DNA of 63,389 nt, from the NCBI RefSeq assembly GCF_009663145.1, contig NZ_VKHR01000018.1, positions 1 to 63,389 on the forward strand, written 5' to 3'. This document shows, one piece after another, positions 7,672 to 16,957 of the stretch; within the stretch, counting starts at the first letter, position 1, and each line of letters begins with the position of its first letter. The position numbers and the translations under genes are program-made. The DNA comes from Shewanella sp. TC10. Its GTDB lineage: Bacteria; Pseudomonadota; Gammaproteobacteria; Enterobacterales; Shewanellaceae. The notes under the pieces were generated by a model. It was not told where the DNA came from. It did no database searches and worked only from the letters and a program-made list of their open reading frames with translations.

Positions 7672-9474
7672 TTACTTCAACATCTCTTGAACGCGGATAA
7701 CTTGGGCGCGATAACCTGTGGCAAACATATCGTGGCTATTAATGTTAATACGCACTGCGGGCTTGGTTTCGCCGTAACGATGTTCAACTAAAATAGACTG
7801 CACTTTACCTGTGGTGTCATCCATTTTTAAGTTACCGTAGCCGCCTCCTAAACCAAACAAGCCTGCTGATGCAAAGTAGCTCATCATACTGTCTTTATCT
7901 TGTTGATATTTGACGATTGAAGTCACAGGCGAATAGCCGTTATAACCAAGCTCGTCCTTACCGTACTCCCATACTTGCTCAACCGTTAGGTTTTGCTCAT
8001 CAATTTTGTATTCCACTGAACGAGAGTATTTTTCGTTAGCAAACATTGGTTGACCTAAATGGCGGCCATCACCATTATCAAACACGGTTAAGGTACCTTT
8101 TTCAGGCACTAAATACGCAGTGTGTGAGGTGTAAGAAAAATCAAAGTCAGTGCCGCGACAAAGGCCTTTTTCATTACAATTAAGTTGCTTGCCCTTGGCA
8201 TCGATTGGGGTTAAAAGTTTAGCTGCAAACTTTTCAGACCAACCTTTTGATGGGCTTAATATCCACTTAACTTGTTTATCTCGACCTATTTTTATTACTG
8301 CTGATTGATGGCGAGAACTGATAATAATACTGTCATCACTTGGATCGTAATCGATTGAATTTACATGTATCCAGTTACGGCCAGTTTCTACACCATGGAT
8401 GTCACCATAAGGCGCATTTTGTAAGTCTTCTAAGGTGGTTTGATGGCCAGCTTGTGCTGCATTAATATTGAGGCAAACTGCGCCTGCATCGAGTGATAAC
8501 AGCGCTTCTTCGCGCATAGGATCTAAAATGGTATTTAAGTCCCAGTAATCGACTAGCTTACCAGTGTTATCTACTTCAATGATTTGATCGCGAATAGTGT
8601 TGACTAACTTACCGTCTGGGCGGCGATAATCTTTGGCTGCGGCGCGAATGAAGATATTTCCATTTGCAGCTTCAATACCTTCATGGGATGCATCAATAAA
8701 GTTGCCCGGCAAGCTGTGCTCTGAAATCATTCTTCCCATGAGCGACATTTTTTTCCAGCCTTGACCCTGTACCCAGACCATATTGCCGTCTTTAGTGACG
8801 TTCATTCCCATGGCGTAACCCGCGTTGTCAAAGCTTTTTGAATCATGGGTAGTGTAGGGATTTAAATACCAGCGGATATCACCTGCGGTATCAATAATGA
8901 AAAAACCAGGTTTACCGTCCCAAGAAAATGCGCCAGGTGCATCAGGGTTATTGTGAGCAAGTTGACCTGTTTTGCCGTCTGGGTTCGTCCAATTAACAAA
9001 ATATAGTCTGTCTTTGAAGTCGGCATCAACATGCTCAACTTCAACTAAAGGAGCTTTAGCCCACTGGCTTTCAGAGAAGCCCATATCAATATCTGGGGTA
9101 AGCATTTGATAGTCATGGCTATGCTGTTTACCGTTTTCAGTCCAGTTCACGGTAAAGTGATTCATTAAAGCTGGGTATAGGCCAAAAATTGGTACGCCGC
9201 CCTCATTCATGACACGCATATCATCGACTTGATAGTGAATGCTCACACCTGTGTCATCTTTGGCATGAACCGTAACTTCAACATCTGAAATAGTGTGACC
9301 GTTTAAGGTAACTAATGCGGTAAGTGGCGCATTTTCATATGGGTTATGGACTAAGTAACCTAAAGGTGCGTCAGGTACTGGAATGGGTTTCATTCCTAAT
9401 GGATCGGCACTAGCATTTTGAAAAGATAAACTAAGGCTTACAGCTAATACAGCGTAAATGAGTGGCTTAACCAT
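7672..9474 (-). CDS. assT: Periplasmic arylsulfate sulfotransferase
   Basis: A 600-residue PAPS-independent sulfotransferase that moves sulfate between phenolic compounds in the periplasm. The length matches E. coli AssT (about 598). A signal peptide runs from MVKPLIY to about ASA|DPLG, followed by an N-terminal beta domain and a six-bladed propeller. SYTSHTAYLV fits the catalytic histidine region. LNCNEKGLCRG holds two cysteines six residues apart, matching the known disulfide next to the active site. ATG 9474 is preceded by AAAGAGA and preferred to an in-frame TTG at 9495. The dedicated DsbL/DsbI partners found beside assT in some enterobacteria are absent here. It is monocistronic with its own terminator. 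Confidence 0.9.
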   Translation of the reverse strand: MVKPLIYAVLAVSLSLSFQNASADPLGMKPIPVPDAPLGYLVHNPYENAPLTALVTLNGHTISDVEVTVHAKDDTGVSIHYQVDDMRVMNEGGVPIFGLYPALMNHFTVNWTENGKQHSHDYQMLTPDIDMGFSESQWAKAPLVEVEHVDADFKDRLYFVNWTNPDGKTGQLAHNNPDAPGAFSWDGKPGFFIIDTAGDIRWYLNPYTTHDSKSFDNAGYAMGMNVTKDGNMVWVQGQGWKKMSLMGRMISEHSLPGNFIDASHEGIEAANGNIFIRAAAKDYRRPDGKLVNTIRDQIIEVDNTGKLVDYWDLNTILDPMREEALLSLDAGAVCLNINAAQAGHQTTLEDLQNAPYGDIHGVETGRNWIHVNSIDYDPSDDSIIISSRHQSAVIKIGRDKQVKWILSPSKGWSEKFAAKLLTPIDAKGKQLNCNEKGLCRGTDFDFSYTSHTAYLVPEKGTLTVFDNGDGRHLGQPMFANEKYSRSVEYKIDEQNLTVEQVWEYGKDELGYNGYSPVTSIVKYQQDKDSMMSYFASAGLFGLGGGYGNLKMDDTTGKVQSILVEHRYGETKPAVRININSHDMFATGYRAQVIRVQEMLK

Positions 9475-9495
9475 AAATATTCTCTTTAGAAACAA

Positions 9496-9844
9496 TTACA
9501 GTGAGTATACGACCTATCTAATTGAAAAAACGATGTGTTGCTAACAAAGGGCTGGCATTATTTTCAAATTATAAGAAAACTCACGAATATGAAATTTCTA
9601 TTTTAATTTGGGAACTTTTTCGAAGTTTACTGAAATTAGCTGGGCATCATTTTTTGCGACTACATTTATTGCTACCGACTTGTGGATGTATTTCACTGGA
9701 TTTAGAAAAGTATCAATAAAAGCTAGTACGAATAAAGTGATTAATTATGGGAGGGTTGAACAATTGAAGGGAGACGAGTATCAACCTTAGCGGATCAATA
9801 CTCGCATTCTAGCTAAATGACTGAAGGCAGTTTGTTAGGCTAGT
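9496..9844. other. Intergenic stretch, possible decayed transposase fragment
   Basis: Short open frames cross this 349-bp gap but none has a convincing start or homology. In one frame (from 9608) the translated ISWASFFATTFIATDLWMYF faintly recalls the integrase-core region of some transposases. I see no inverted repeats to support an insertion sequence. Confidence 0.2.
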
Positions 9845-10123
9845 TTATTCGTCTTCAGCTGGAGGCACATAACCTTCAATTTCAACGTCTTTGCCTTCAA
9901 ATAAAAAGTTAACCATTTGCTCTTCAAGAAACTTTCTATCGTCAACATTCATCATGTTGAGCTTATTTTCGTTGATTAGCATAGTTTGTTTTTTCTGCCA
10001 AAGTCCCCAAGCTTCTTTACTGATCGAATCGAAAATTCGCTTGCCAACTTCTCCAGGATACAGTTGAAAATCTAAACCTGGAGCTTCTTTATTTAAATAT
10101 GCGCAATTAACATTACGAGCCAT
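9845..10123 (-). CDS. yggX: YggX, Fe(II)-trafficking / oxidative damage protein
   Basis: A 92-residue cytosolic protein of the YggX family, implicated in iron trafficking and protection of iron-sulfur clusters from oxidation. The start [10 protein letters not shown] contains the conserved cysteine at position 7, and the core [18 protein letters not shown] and [15 protein letters not shown] are typical. It follows mutY by 20 bp on the same strand, the same order as in E. coli, which fits because MutY itself carries a 4Fe-4S cluster. Confidence 0.95.
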   Translation of the reverse strand: MARNVNCAYLNKEAPGLDFQLYPGEVGKRIFDSISKEAWGLWQKKQTMLINENKLNMMNVDDRKFLEEQMVNFLFEGKDVEIEGYVPPAEDE

Positions 10124-10143
10124 GATGTTTCCTTAACGGGATC

Positions 10144-11256
10144 CTAAATAGGATCTGCTGCTGAAAGTGCGACTAAGTGAGATAAAATCCGCTCGGTTGC
10201 AGCGGCTAATCCGACTTTAGCTGGATGATGTATGTTATACCAGAGAGTCTGGTTTTGTTCCATTACACAGGATTCAAATTCTGCTAAATCTTGTGTTGAT
10301 TCAATATCGATTAATATCGGTTGAATATCTAAGTGGAAGTGACTAAACGTATGTCGAAATCCTGCAAGCCATTCAGCCTTAGAATGAACAATCTTTTTGT
10401 CAGTAAATTCAGATAAAATATGCTCATCTAACTCAGCTTCAGTTTCAAACTGTGGAAAGCACCAAAGTCCTCCCCAAATTCCAGCTGGTGGACGTTTATT
10501 TAAAATCACTTGACCACTTTGTTTTACTACTAACATCCAAGCTGATTTGGTTGGAATGGCCTTTTTAGGTTTTTTGCCAGGGAATTCAGTTTGTTTGCCA
10601 GCCAGCTGGGCTTTGCAATCAATAGCAACTGGGCATTCGTCACAACGAGGTTTACTGCGGGTACAAACAGCAGAACCAATATCCATCATGGCCTGATTAA
10701 ACTTACGCACATCATTTTTGGGCGTCAGTGAATCAGTCAGTGTCCAAAGTTGTTGTTCAACAGCTTTTTGACCAGGCCAACCGGCAATCGCGCCATGTCT
10801 TGCCAGCACTCGTTTAACATTGCCATCTAAAATGGAATGATGCTGACCAAGAGCAAGGGATAAAATAGCGCCTGCTGTTGAGCGGCCAATGCCGGAAAGG
10901 GCTATGACTTCATCTAAAGTTTCAGGGAACTTGCCATTATGTTGTTCGTACACCGCCTTTGCCGCTTTATGTAAGTTTCTGGCTCGGGCGTAATAACCTA
11001 AACCTGTCCAATGATGTAAAACATCATCTTCACTGGCATTCGCTAAATCTGCAATTGATGGAAAACTCGCCATGAACTTTTCATAATATGGGATAACAGT
11101 GGCGACCTGAGTTTGTTGCAGCATGATCTCAGAAATCCATACTCTGTATGGGGTTTTATTGATCTGCCAAGGGAGGGTCTTACGGCCATGAACATCGTAC
11201 CAAGCAACAATTCGCTCAGAAAAATTACGCTCGGAAAAGGAGTTATCTTTTTTCAT
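10144..11256 (-). CDS. mutY: A/G-specific adenine DNA glycosylase MutY
   Basis: A 370-residue base-excision repair enzyme that removes adenine mispaired with 8-oxoguanine. The helix-hairpin-helix glycosylase domain carries [13 protein letters not shown] with the catalytic glutamate and [11 protein letters not shown] with the catalytic aspartate. The 4Fe-4S loop [17 protein letters not shown] has the expected C-x6-C-x2-C-x5-C spacing. The C-terminal third is the NUDIX-like 8-oxoG recognition domain. It is divergent from trmB and leads the mutY-yggX operon. Confidence 0.97.
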   Translation of the reverse strand: MKKDNSFSERNFSERIVAWYDVHGRKTLPWQINKTPYRVWISEIMLQQTQVATVIPYYEKFMASFPSIADLANASEDDVLHHWTGLGYYARARNLHKAAKAVYEQHNGKFPETLDEVIALSGIGRSTAGAILSLALGQHHSILDGNVKRVLARHGAIAGWPGQKAVEQQLWTLTDSLTPKNDVRKFNQAMMDIGSAVCTRSKPRCDECPVAIDCKAQLAGKQTEFPGKKPKKAIPTKSAWMLVVKQSGQVILNKRPPAGIWGGLWCFPQFETEAELDEHILSEFTDKKIVHSKAEWLAGFRHTFSHFHLDIQPILIDIESTQDLAEFESCVMEQNQTLWYNIHHPAKVGLAAATERILSHLVALSAADPI

Positions 11257-11560
11257 TGGCGCAGTGTATATGGCGACGTTTTGATAAACAAGTCAGATAC
11301 GGTTTTGATACTGGAAAAGCTAAAAACGATAAGTGGCTTTTAAATGGTCTCTGAAGCTTAAAATCCGCCTAGTCACTGAGGTATTTTGACTCATGTAGCT
11401 AAACTTGTTTAAAAAACGCAATATAAGCACAAGAATCTCCACCTCAAAGGGGATTAACTACTTTAGTCATGGCGTTTTTACGATATACTTACCGACTATT
11501 TATGAATTTGAAGTGAAACATTGGGTCACTTTTATAAAGCACCCAATTGATGAGGCAAAC

Positions 11561-12277
11561 ATGAGCGACGTGACTACCGCTGAATTTAACGAAGATGGTA
11601 AATATATTCGTAAGATTAGAAGCTTTGTATTGAGAGAAGGGCGCCTAACAAAAGGCCAAGCTCAAGCAATTGAATCATACTGGCCAACAATGGGGTTAGA
11701 TTACACTCCAGAGCCTATCAATCTTACTGAAGTATTTAATCGTGATGCTGATACCGTATTAGAGATTGGATTTGGTATGGGCGCTTCTTTAGTTGAAATG
11801 GCGCAAGCAGCTCCTGAACTAAATTATATTGGTATTGAAGTTCACAAGCCTGGTGTTGGTGCATGCCTAGTTGATGCTGGTAAAGCTGAAGTGACTAACC
11901 TTCGTGTTTACCATCATGACGCTATGGAAGTGCTTGAAAACAGTATTGCAGATGGTTCTTTGAGTCGTGTGCAGTTGTTTTTTCCAGATCCTTGGCACAA
12001 AAAACGTCACCATAAACGCCGTATCGTTCAAGCTGAATTTGCTGAACTTATTCGTCGTAAATTAAAAATTGGCGGTGTTTTCCATATGGCAACTGACTGG
12101 GAAAATTACAGTGAACATATGCTTGAAGTGATGTCTGCTGCTGAAGGTTATAAGAATCAATCTGAAACCAATACAGTCGTTGAGCGTCCAGATCATCGCC
12201 CATTAACAAAATTCGAAGCCCGTGGACATCGCTTAGGTCATGGTGTTTGGGATTTAATGTTCGAAAGAGTAAGCTAA
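11561..12277 (+). CDS. trmB: tRNA (guanine-N7)-methyltransferase TrmB
   Basis: A 238-residue SAM-dependent enzyme making m7G46 in tRNA. The SAM-binding motif [15 protein letters not shown] and the family motif [16 protein letters not shown] are clear, with a C-terminal region ending [10 protein letters not shown] start at ATG 11561 with a GAGG Shine-Dalgarno; the longer open frame from 11405 adds a non-conserved extension. It heads a run trmB-yggL-glsA divergent from mutY, with a 304-bp shared upstream region. Confidence 0.95.
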   Translation: MSDVTTAEFNEDGKYIRKIRSFVLREGRLTKGQAQAIESYWPTMGLDYTPEPINLTEVFNRDADTVLEIGFGMGASLVEMAQAAPELNYIGIEVHKPGVGACLVDAGKAEVTNLRVYHHDAMEVLENSIADGSLSRVQLFFPDPWHKKRHHKRRIVQAEFAELIRRKLKIGGVFHMATDWENYSEHMLEVMSAAEGYKNQSETNTVVERPDHRPLTKFEARGHRLGHGVWDLMFERVS

Positions 12278-12333
12278 GCTTGTTCGGATTTGATTTAAAA
12301 CATTTATAAACGATAAAACACTAGGATAAAAAC

Positions 12334-12660
12334 ATGGCTAAGAATCGCAATCGCCGTTTACGTAAAAAATTACGCGTTGATGAGTTCCAAGAACTTGGTT
12401 TTGATGTTAACTGGACTTTCGAAGAGTCAATTTCTGAAGAAGAGATTGATAAAGCCGTTGATGAGTTTATCGATCAAGTTATTGAGCCTCGTAATCTAGG
12501 TTTTCACGGTGGCGGCCATAAAATGTGGGAAGGCATCATTGCAACACAGCAAATCGGTAAATGTACCGAAGAAGATGTGGCAGCCGTTAAAGCATTCTGG
12601 GAAGCGAAGAAAGTTCCTCAGCTTGAAGTTAGTGCGTTATATGACATCTGGTGGGGCTAA
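12334..12660 (+). CDS. yggL: YggL family protein (DUF469)
   Basis: A 108-residue cytosolic protein of the YggL family, reported to associate with the 50S ribosome. It begins with a basic stretch (KNRNRRLRKKLRVDEF) followed by an acidic segment FEESISEEEIDKAVDEFIDQ. It lies 56 bp after trmB and 8 bp before glsA, so it is part of the same transcript. The molecular role is not settled. Confidence 0.9.
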   Translation: MAKNRNRRLRKKLRVDEFQELGFDVNWTFEESISEEEIDKAVDEFIDQVIEPRNLGFHGGGHKMWEGIIATQQIGKCTEEDVAAVKAFWEAKKVPQLEVSALYDIWWG

Positions 12661-12668
12661 TTTAGCTG

Positions 12669-13583
12669 ATGCCTGAGCAAATACTGCTTCAAGAAGTGGT
12701 CGACAAAGTTCGGCCACTTATTGGTTCTGGAAAGGTCGCAAGCTACATTCCTGCATTAGGGAATGTGGATCCTAATAAAATTGCGATTGCTGTTACCACT
12801 GCTGATGGGCAAACCATAGGCGCTGGTGATTACCTTGAACCTTTTTCTATTCAGAGTATTTCTAAAGTATTTAGTCTTACGCTTGCACTTAGTTTGTATA
12901 CTGAAGATGAAATTTGGAGCCGAGTAGGTAAAGAACCCTCAGGCCAGTCTTTTAATTCGCTGGTACAAGTTGAGTTGGAACGAGGTATACCTCGAAATCC
13001 ATTCATCAATGCTGGGGCTTTAGTGATTGCAGACCTAATTCAAGCAAGGCAAAGTGCACCTAAGCACCGCATGCTTGAAGAAGTGAGAAAGCTCAGTGGT
13101 AATTCGCATATCTGTTTTGATAAAAACGTAGCCAATTCAGAGTTTAAATTTAGTGCTAGAAATGCCTCGATTGCATATTTAATGAAGTCATTTGGTAATT
13201 TCGATGGCAATGTCGATACTGTGCTAAAAAGCTACTTTCATTATTGCTCGCTGAAAATGAACTGTGCAGATTTATCTAAAGCCATGTTCTATTTGGCTAA
13301 TCGCGGCAAAACCTTCCAAGGTGATCAACTAATCACGCCTGTGCAAACAAGGCAGCTTAATGCGTTATTGGCAACATCGGGCTTATATGATGGTGCTGGT
13401 GAATTTGCTTATCGCGTGGGGATGCCAGGTAAAAGTGGTGTTGGTGGCGGTATTATTGCCGTTATTCCTGGTGATATGTCTATTTGTGTTTGGTCTCCTG
13501 AACTGGATCAAAATGGCAACTCTTTAGCGGGTACTCGTATGCTTGAGTATTTGTCTCAGTCTTTAGGACGTTCAATTTTTTAA
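12669..13583 (+). CDS. glsA: Glutaminase
   Basis: A 304-residue serine-dependent glutaminase of the beta-lactamase-like fold that converts glutamine to glutamate and ammonia. The nucleophile motif is SISK (residues 63-66), followed by [10 protein letters not shown] and the late GKSGVGGGI loop. The length matches the bacterial family (about 300-310). It starts 8 bp after yggL, so translation is probably coupled. No transporter is adjacent. Confidence 0.93.
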   Translation: MPEQILLQEVVDKVRPLIGSGKVASYIPALGNVDPNKIAIAVTTADGQTIGAGDYLEPFSIQSISKVFSLTLALSLYTEDEIWSRVGKEPSGQSFNSLVQVELERGIPRNPFINAGALVIADLIQARQSAPKHRMLEEVRKLSGNSHICFDKNVANSEFKFSARNASIAYLMKSFGNFDGNVDTVLKSYFHYCSLKMNCADLSKAMFYLANRGKTFQGDQLITPVQTRQLNALLATSGLYDGAGEFAYRVGMPGKSGVGGGIIAVIPGDMSICVWSPELDQNGNSLAGTRMLEYLSQSLGRSIF

Positions 13584-13600
13584 TTCCTTTACTGTTTGTC

Positions 13601-13675
13601 TTTAGCTGTTCTTAGCTGGTGGTAGCTTTTATTTCTTAGTTTTATCTTTTAGTTCTTAGCTCGTAAATTAGCTGA
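13601..13675. repeat. Degenerate ~10-bp repeat in the glsA 3' region
   Basis: The stretch repeats TTAGCT-like cores at roughly 10-bp steps (13602, 13612, 13622 and onward). It lies after the glsA stop codon and before the inverted repeat at 13706-13746. Confidence 0.4.
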
Positions 13676-13705
13676 TATTAAATTTGTACACGAGTGAACA
13701 TTAAC

Positions 13706-13746
13706 GATGAGTGAAATACACCACTTTGTTGTTAATTTCACTCATC
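13706..13746. terminator. Inverted repeat after glsA, probable weak terminator
   Basis: Twelve-bp perfect arms (GATGAGTGAAAT and its complement) are separated by a 17-base loop. There is no clean T-run after it, so it may be a terminator, an mRNA-stabilising hairpin or a binding site. Confidence 0.45.
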
Positions 13747-13948
13747 TTCGGCTAACTCTTCAATTTTGCCTTTCTCTAAATATGATTAAAAATCCTTTTT
13801 TGTTATTGAAAATAAAAGGTTTTTAAATATTGGCACGAGCTGTGCTTTATCTAGGTTATCAATTACAAGTATTTACTATTAACTAACCAGATTAAAAATT
13901 CAGTCTATAACTTAAAGACTGTGATTTATTAACAGCAAGGAAGAGCTA

Positions 13949-14776
13949 ATGAAAACTCAAACTAATTTCACCAACGGTTTAATCAAAGGTATTGCTTTAT
14001 CAGGGCTTATCTTTACAGCTGGTGCGATATCACCTGCTATGGCAAAGCTCACCATTGATGACGACCAATGTAATGTCACTCTTAATTATGATGTCACTGT
14101 TGAACCGAAAAAATTACTCATCAGCGAGCAGGGTGAAGAAATCTATCGAGTTGAAATGGGTGAGCTTTATGTTGAAGGCAACAGAGTTAAATTAGATAGC
14201 AAACAGAGCAAATTGCTTAATGATTATTCAGAAGAGCTTTCTCAACAAGTACCTGAAATCATCGATCTCGTAAATGAAGTTGTTGTACTGGCTACTGATG
14301 CCGTTAGCTTAGCGTTAACCCCAATCTTTGGTGATGCAACAGGCTCGAAATTAGATGAACTACTGGCTGGCATACAAACCCGAGTAGATGAAGCTGCTTA
14401 TCAGCAAGGTGATATGTTTTACTTAGGCGCTACCGAGTCTTCAATTGAAGAAGCTTTTAACGAAGATTTTGAAAAAGAAATGGAAGCGATGATTTCGAAT
14501 TCAATGGGCAGCTTCATGATGGCCTTAGGGGCTGAAATGATGTCTTCTGAAGGCGGTACTTTTGAAGAGAAGATTGAAGCTTTTTCTGCCAAAATGGAAA
14601 AAGTGGGTGAAGACATTGAGTATCAGATAGCCGATCAATCAGAGGCTATTGAAGCTAAAGCTGAGCAAGTTTGTGCAAATTTTGAAGAGCTTATGGTACT
14701 TGAGTCCGAGGTTCGTAAATCAATTCCAGAACTTGCTTCATACGAACTGGCCACACTTGATAGTCGTTATGAATAA
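13949..14776 (+). CDS. yggN: YggN-like secreted protein (DUF2884)
   Basis: A 275-residue exported protein. The signal peptide covers about residues 1-32 (GLIFTAGAISPAMA|KLT). The mature part begins DDDQCNVTLNYDV and contains a conserved amphipathic middle and an acidic C-terminal half with probable coiled coil (EAFSAKMEKVGEDIEYQIAD). Two cysteines (in DQCN and EQVCANF) could form a disulfide. Location next to yggL and trmB matches the E. coli neighbourhood of yggN, supporting the family call. Function is unknown. Confidence 0.8.
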   Translation: MKTQTNFTNGLIKGIALSGLIFTAGAISPAMAKLTIDDDQCNVTLNYDVTVEPKKLLISEQGEEIYRVEMGELYVEGNRVKLDSKQSKLLNDYSEELSQQVPEIIDLVNEVVVLATDAVSLALTPIFGDATGSKLDELLAGIQTRVDEAAYQQGDMFYLGATESSIEEAFNEDFEKEMEAMISNSMGSFMMALGAEMMSSEGGTFEEKIEAFSAKMEKVGEDIEYQIADQSEAIEAKAEQVCANFEELMVLESEVRKSIPELASYELATLDSRYE

Positions 14777-14944
14777 GTAAGGCAGTATATTTATTTAGTT
14801 AAATACCCGATTAAGCTTAAATGAGCATCGGTAATTAACTAGCAGGTAATTGTAAAGGTTAGTCAGTGAAAATGGACTGTAGACTAACTAATCTGATTAT
14901 CTTGATTGTTCAATTTCTAGCATTGTCAAAATGCACCTGACCTT

Positions 14945-14974
14945 CCCCTGCTAAATAAGCAGGGGCTTTTTCGT
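14945..14974 (+). terminator. Terminator after yggN
   Basis: CCCCTGC pairs with GCAGGGG around a 7-base loop, followed by CTTTTTCGTTTT. Confidence 0.88.
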
Positions 14975-15319
14975 TTTAAATCCCCATAAAATCCTAATTC
15001 AACTAGACTTCTATACAACTAATGATTTGTTCTGATAAAAAAATTGTATATTATAAATATAGAGCCATTTGTGATTTTTTTGGTATACTCCATAAAATTA
15101 TAAAACTGCATAGCTAATTCGATTAACTTATTGTTTTAGTATTGATTGGCTATACAGGATAAGGGACTATCACAATTTAATTTCTTTTTTGGTTAATAGT
15201 GCAGGTAATTTTGCACTGTCATATCGCTTAAATCTTGTTCGTTATTGTTTCGAATAGGTTACAGTGATTGGCATTCCAAAAACTATTTTTAATGTCGTAA
15301 ACAGCTTAAGGCGACTCCA

Positions 15320-16261
15320 ATGTTAGAACTGTTAGAACCTATTGCTATTTTTACTCATGTTGCCCGCGCCGGAAGCTTTAGCGCCGCAGCCAGAAGATTG
15401 AGTATATCTAAGTCCAAAGTAAGTACTCAGGTTGCTGATCTTGAACATAAACTTGGGGTTCAACTTATTCAACGTACTACACGTAGTTTGAGTCTGACAG
15501 AAGCTGGTAACTTGCTTTATATTCAAGGCGAAGAGTTACTCCGTGATGCAGAACAAGCTGTTGCTAGTGTACATAACTTGAATGATGCAACCCGTGGTGT
15601 ATTGAAAGTGGGTATTTCCCAGTCTTTCGGTACCATGCATATCATTCCTGCATTACCTGAGTTTATGGCTAAACACCCAGAACTTGAGTTACAAGTAAGC
15701 TTACTCGATCATAAAGTTGATGTAGTAAGTGAAGGCTTAGACCTACTATTAACTATGTCGGAGCAATTACCTTTAGGTATGGTTGCTCGTCCGTTAATGA
15801 AGTGCCAATTCTTACTTGCAGCATCGCCAGAGTATATAGCTCAAAACGGAACGATTTCTCGTCCTGAGCAACTAGTGGATCATAACTGTCTTGTTTATCA
15901 AGGTGAGTGGCATGAGCACAGCATGTGGCAATTTAAGAAAGGCGAAGACTACTGCGAAATAGGTGTATCAGGTAACTTCCGAGTTGATAATGCACCAGCA
16001 TTAAAATCAGCTGCAGTCAGCGGGCTTGGTATTGCATATTTAGCCAGTTACTTGATGGAAGATGAAATAGAGCAAGGTACCTTAGTACCATTGTTACCGG
16101 ATTGGCAGTTAACCAATAACCTGCCTCTACAAGCGGTTTACCCTCGACGTAAGCATCTTGCACCTAAAGTAAGCTCGTTCATCGACTTTATTAAGGGACA
16201 TATTGGAAGCACCCCTTATTGGGATACTAAATATGAGCATTTATACAAATTGCGTAAATAA
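15320..16261 (+). CDS. LysR-family transcriptional regulator
   Basis: A 313-residue LysR-type regulator. Residues 1-65 form the winged helix-turn-helix (FTHVARAGSFSAAARRLSIS, then SKVSTQVADLEHKLGVQL and TRSLSLTEAG), followed by the periplasmic-binding-like effector domain from about residue 90. The sequence resembles the CrgA/DsdC-like subgroup with a C-terminal RRKHLAPKV region, but the effector and targets are unknown. No divergent target gene is adjacent: yggN upstream is on the same strand. ATG 15320 has an AAGGCGA upstream. An extended -10 TGGTATACT near 15,080-15,090 may be its promoter. Confidence 0.9.
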   Translation: MLELLEPIAIFTHVARAGSFSAAARRLSISKSKVSTQVADLEHKLGVQLIQRTTRSLSLTEAGNLLYIQGEELLRDAEQAVASVHNLNDATRGVLKVGISQSFGTMHIIPALPEFMAKHPELELQVSLLDHKVDVVSEGLDLLLTMSEQLPLGMVARPLMKCQFLLAASPEYIAQNGTISRPEQLVDHNCLVYQGEWHEHSMWQFKKGEDYCEIGVSGNFRVDNAPALKSAAVSGLGIAYLASYLMEDEIEQGTLVPLLPDWQLTNNLPLQAVYPRRKHLAPKVSSFIDFIKGHIGSTPYWDTKYEHLYKLRK

Positions 16262-16322
16262 TTACCAAGATAGGTAGCTAATTACGTAAGAATATATGGA
16301 AACATTGTTCAATATTACAAAC

Positions 16323-16352
16323 AAAGCCGCACTAATTAGTGTGGCTTTTTAA
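16323..16352 (+). terminator. Terminator after the LysR gene
   Basis: AGCCGCAC pairs with GTGTGGCT (one G-U pair) around TAATTA, followed by TTTTTAATTT. Confidence 0.85.
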
Positions 16353-16395
16353 TTTGTTTAACATAAACAATAACTTAATTGTTTGTGTTTAAAAA

Positions 16396-16672
16396 TTGTT
16401 CAGTGTTATATTGTCCTTATATTAAAACAATTTCATTTTCACACCTTGAACTATGTTCTGAAATCAATACAATAGACTTCAGTTGATTCGGAATGGTTTG
16501 AGTCACGCATCTTGTTGAGAAATGACCCCTTTTCATCAAAATGTGCAAACCAGCAACTTCGCAAGTTTTGAATCACAGCTGGCAACGGTTTTAAAATTAG
16601 AACAATGCCGGCTTTGAAACCATCATCCTAGTTTAAATTGGTTTACCCCAGACAATGTTCTGGGGTTATTTT
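16396..16672 (+). ncRNA. Candidate small RNA in the LysR-DUF885 gap
   Basis: This gap has no coding frame but has the parts of a small RNA gene. A promoter-like pair TTGTTC (16396-16401) and TATATT (16418-16423) is spaced by 16 bases. About 240 bases further on, a strong terminator pairs CCCCAGA (16646-16652) with TCTGGGG (16659-16665) and is followed by TTATTTTT. The preceding gene already has its own terminator. No known sRNA family is recognised. Confidence 0.35.
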
Positions 16673-16903
16673 TATCTGAAATAAACTCCAGTCGTAAATT
16701 ATTGTTTGTTGATTTCATATTTTGCCTGAGGGCTTTGCCTAATAGCATGAGTTCCAATCCAGTTTTACCCCTATATCCCTATATTCCTAACCCAGAATAT
16801 ATAATGAGTAAAAGCACATCTATGTATCTTTGCTGGTCTCAATCTCGACGAAATCTCAATGAAGTCTTTATGTAGGTTGACCTGGCAGTGATGAGAGTAG
16901 ATA

Positions 16904-16935
16904 CAAAAAAGCCACTGTTTACAGTGGCTTTTTTC
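16904..16935. terminator. Bidirectional terminator
   Basis: AGCCACTG (16910-16917) pairs with CAGTGGCT (16922-16929) around TTTA, with A-run on the left and T-run on the right. It closes the minus-strand DUF885 gene. Confidence 0.88.
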
Positions 16936-16957
16936 ATTTTATTTGCTAGGGAAAAAA

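Noticed and set aside
11405..11560. Longer N terminus for TrmB
   Set aside because: The added 52 residues are not part of the family, while ATG 11561 has a good ribosome binding site and gives the expected length.
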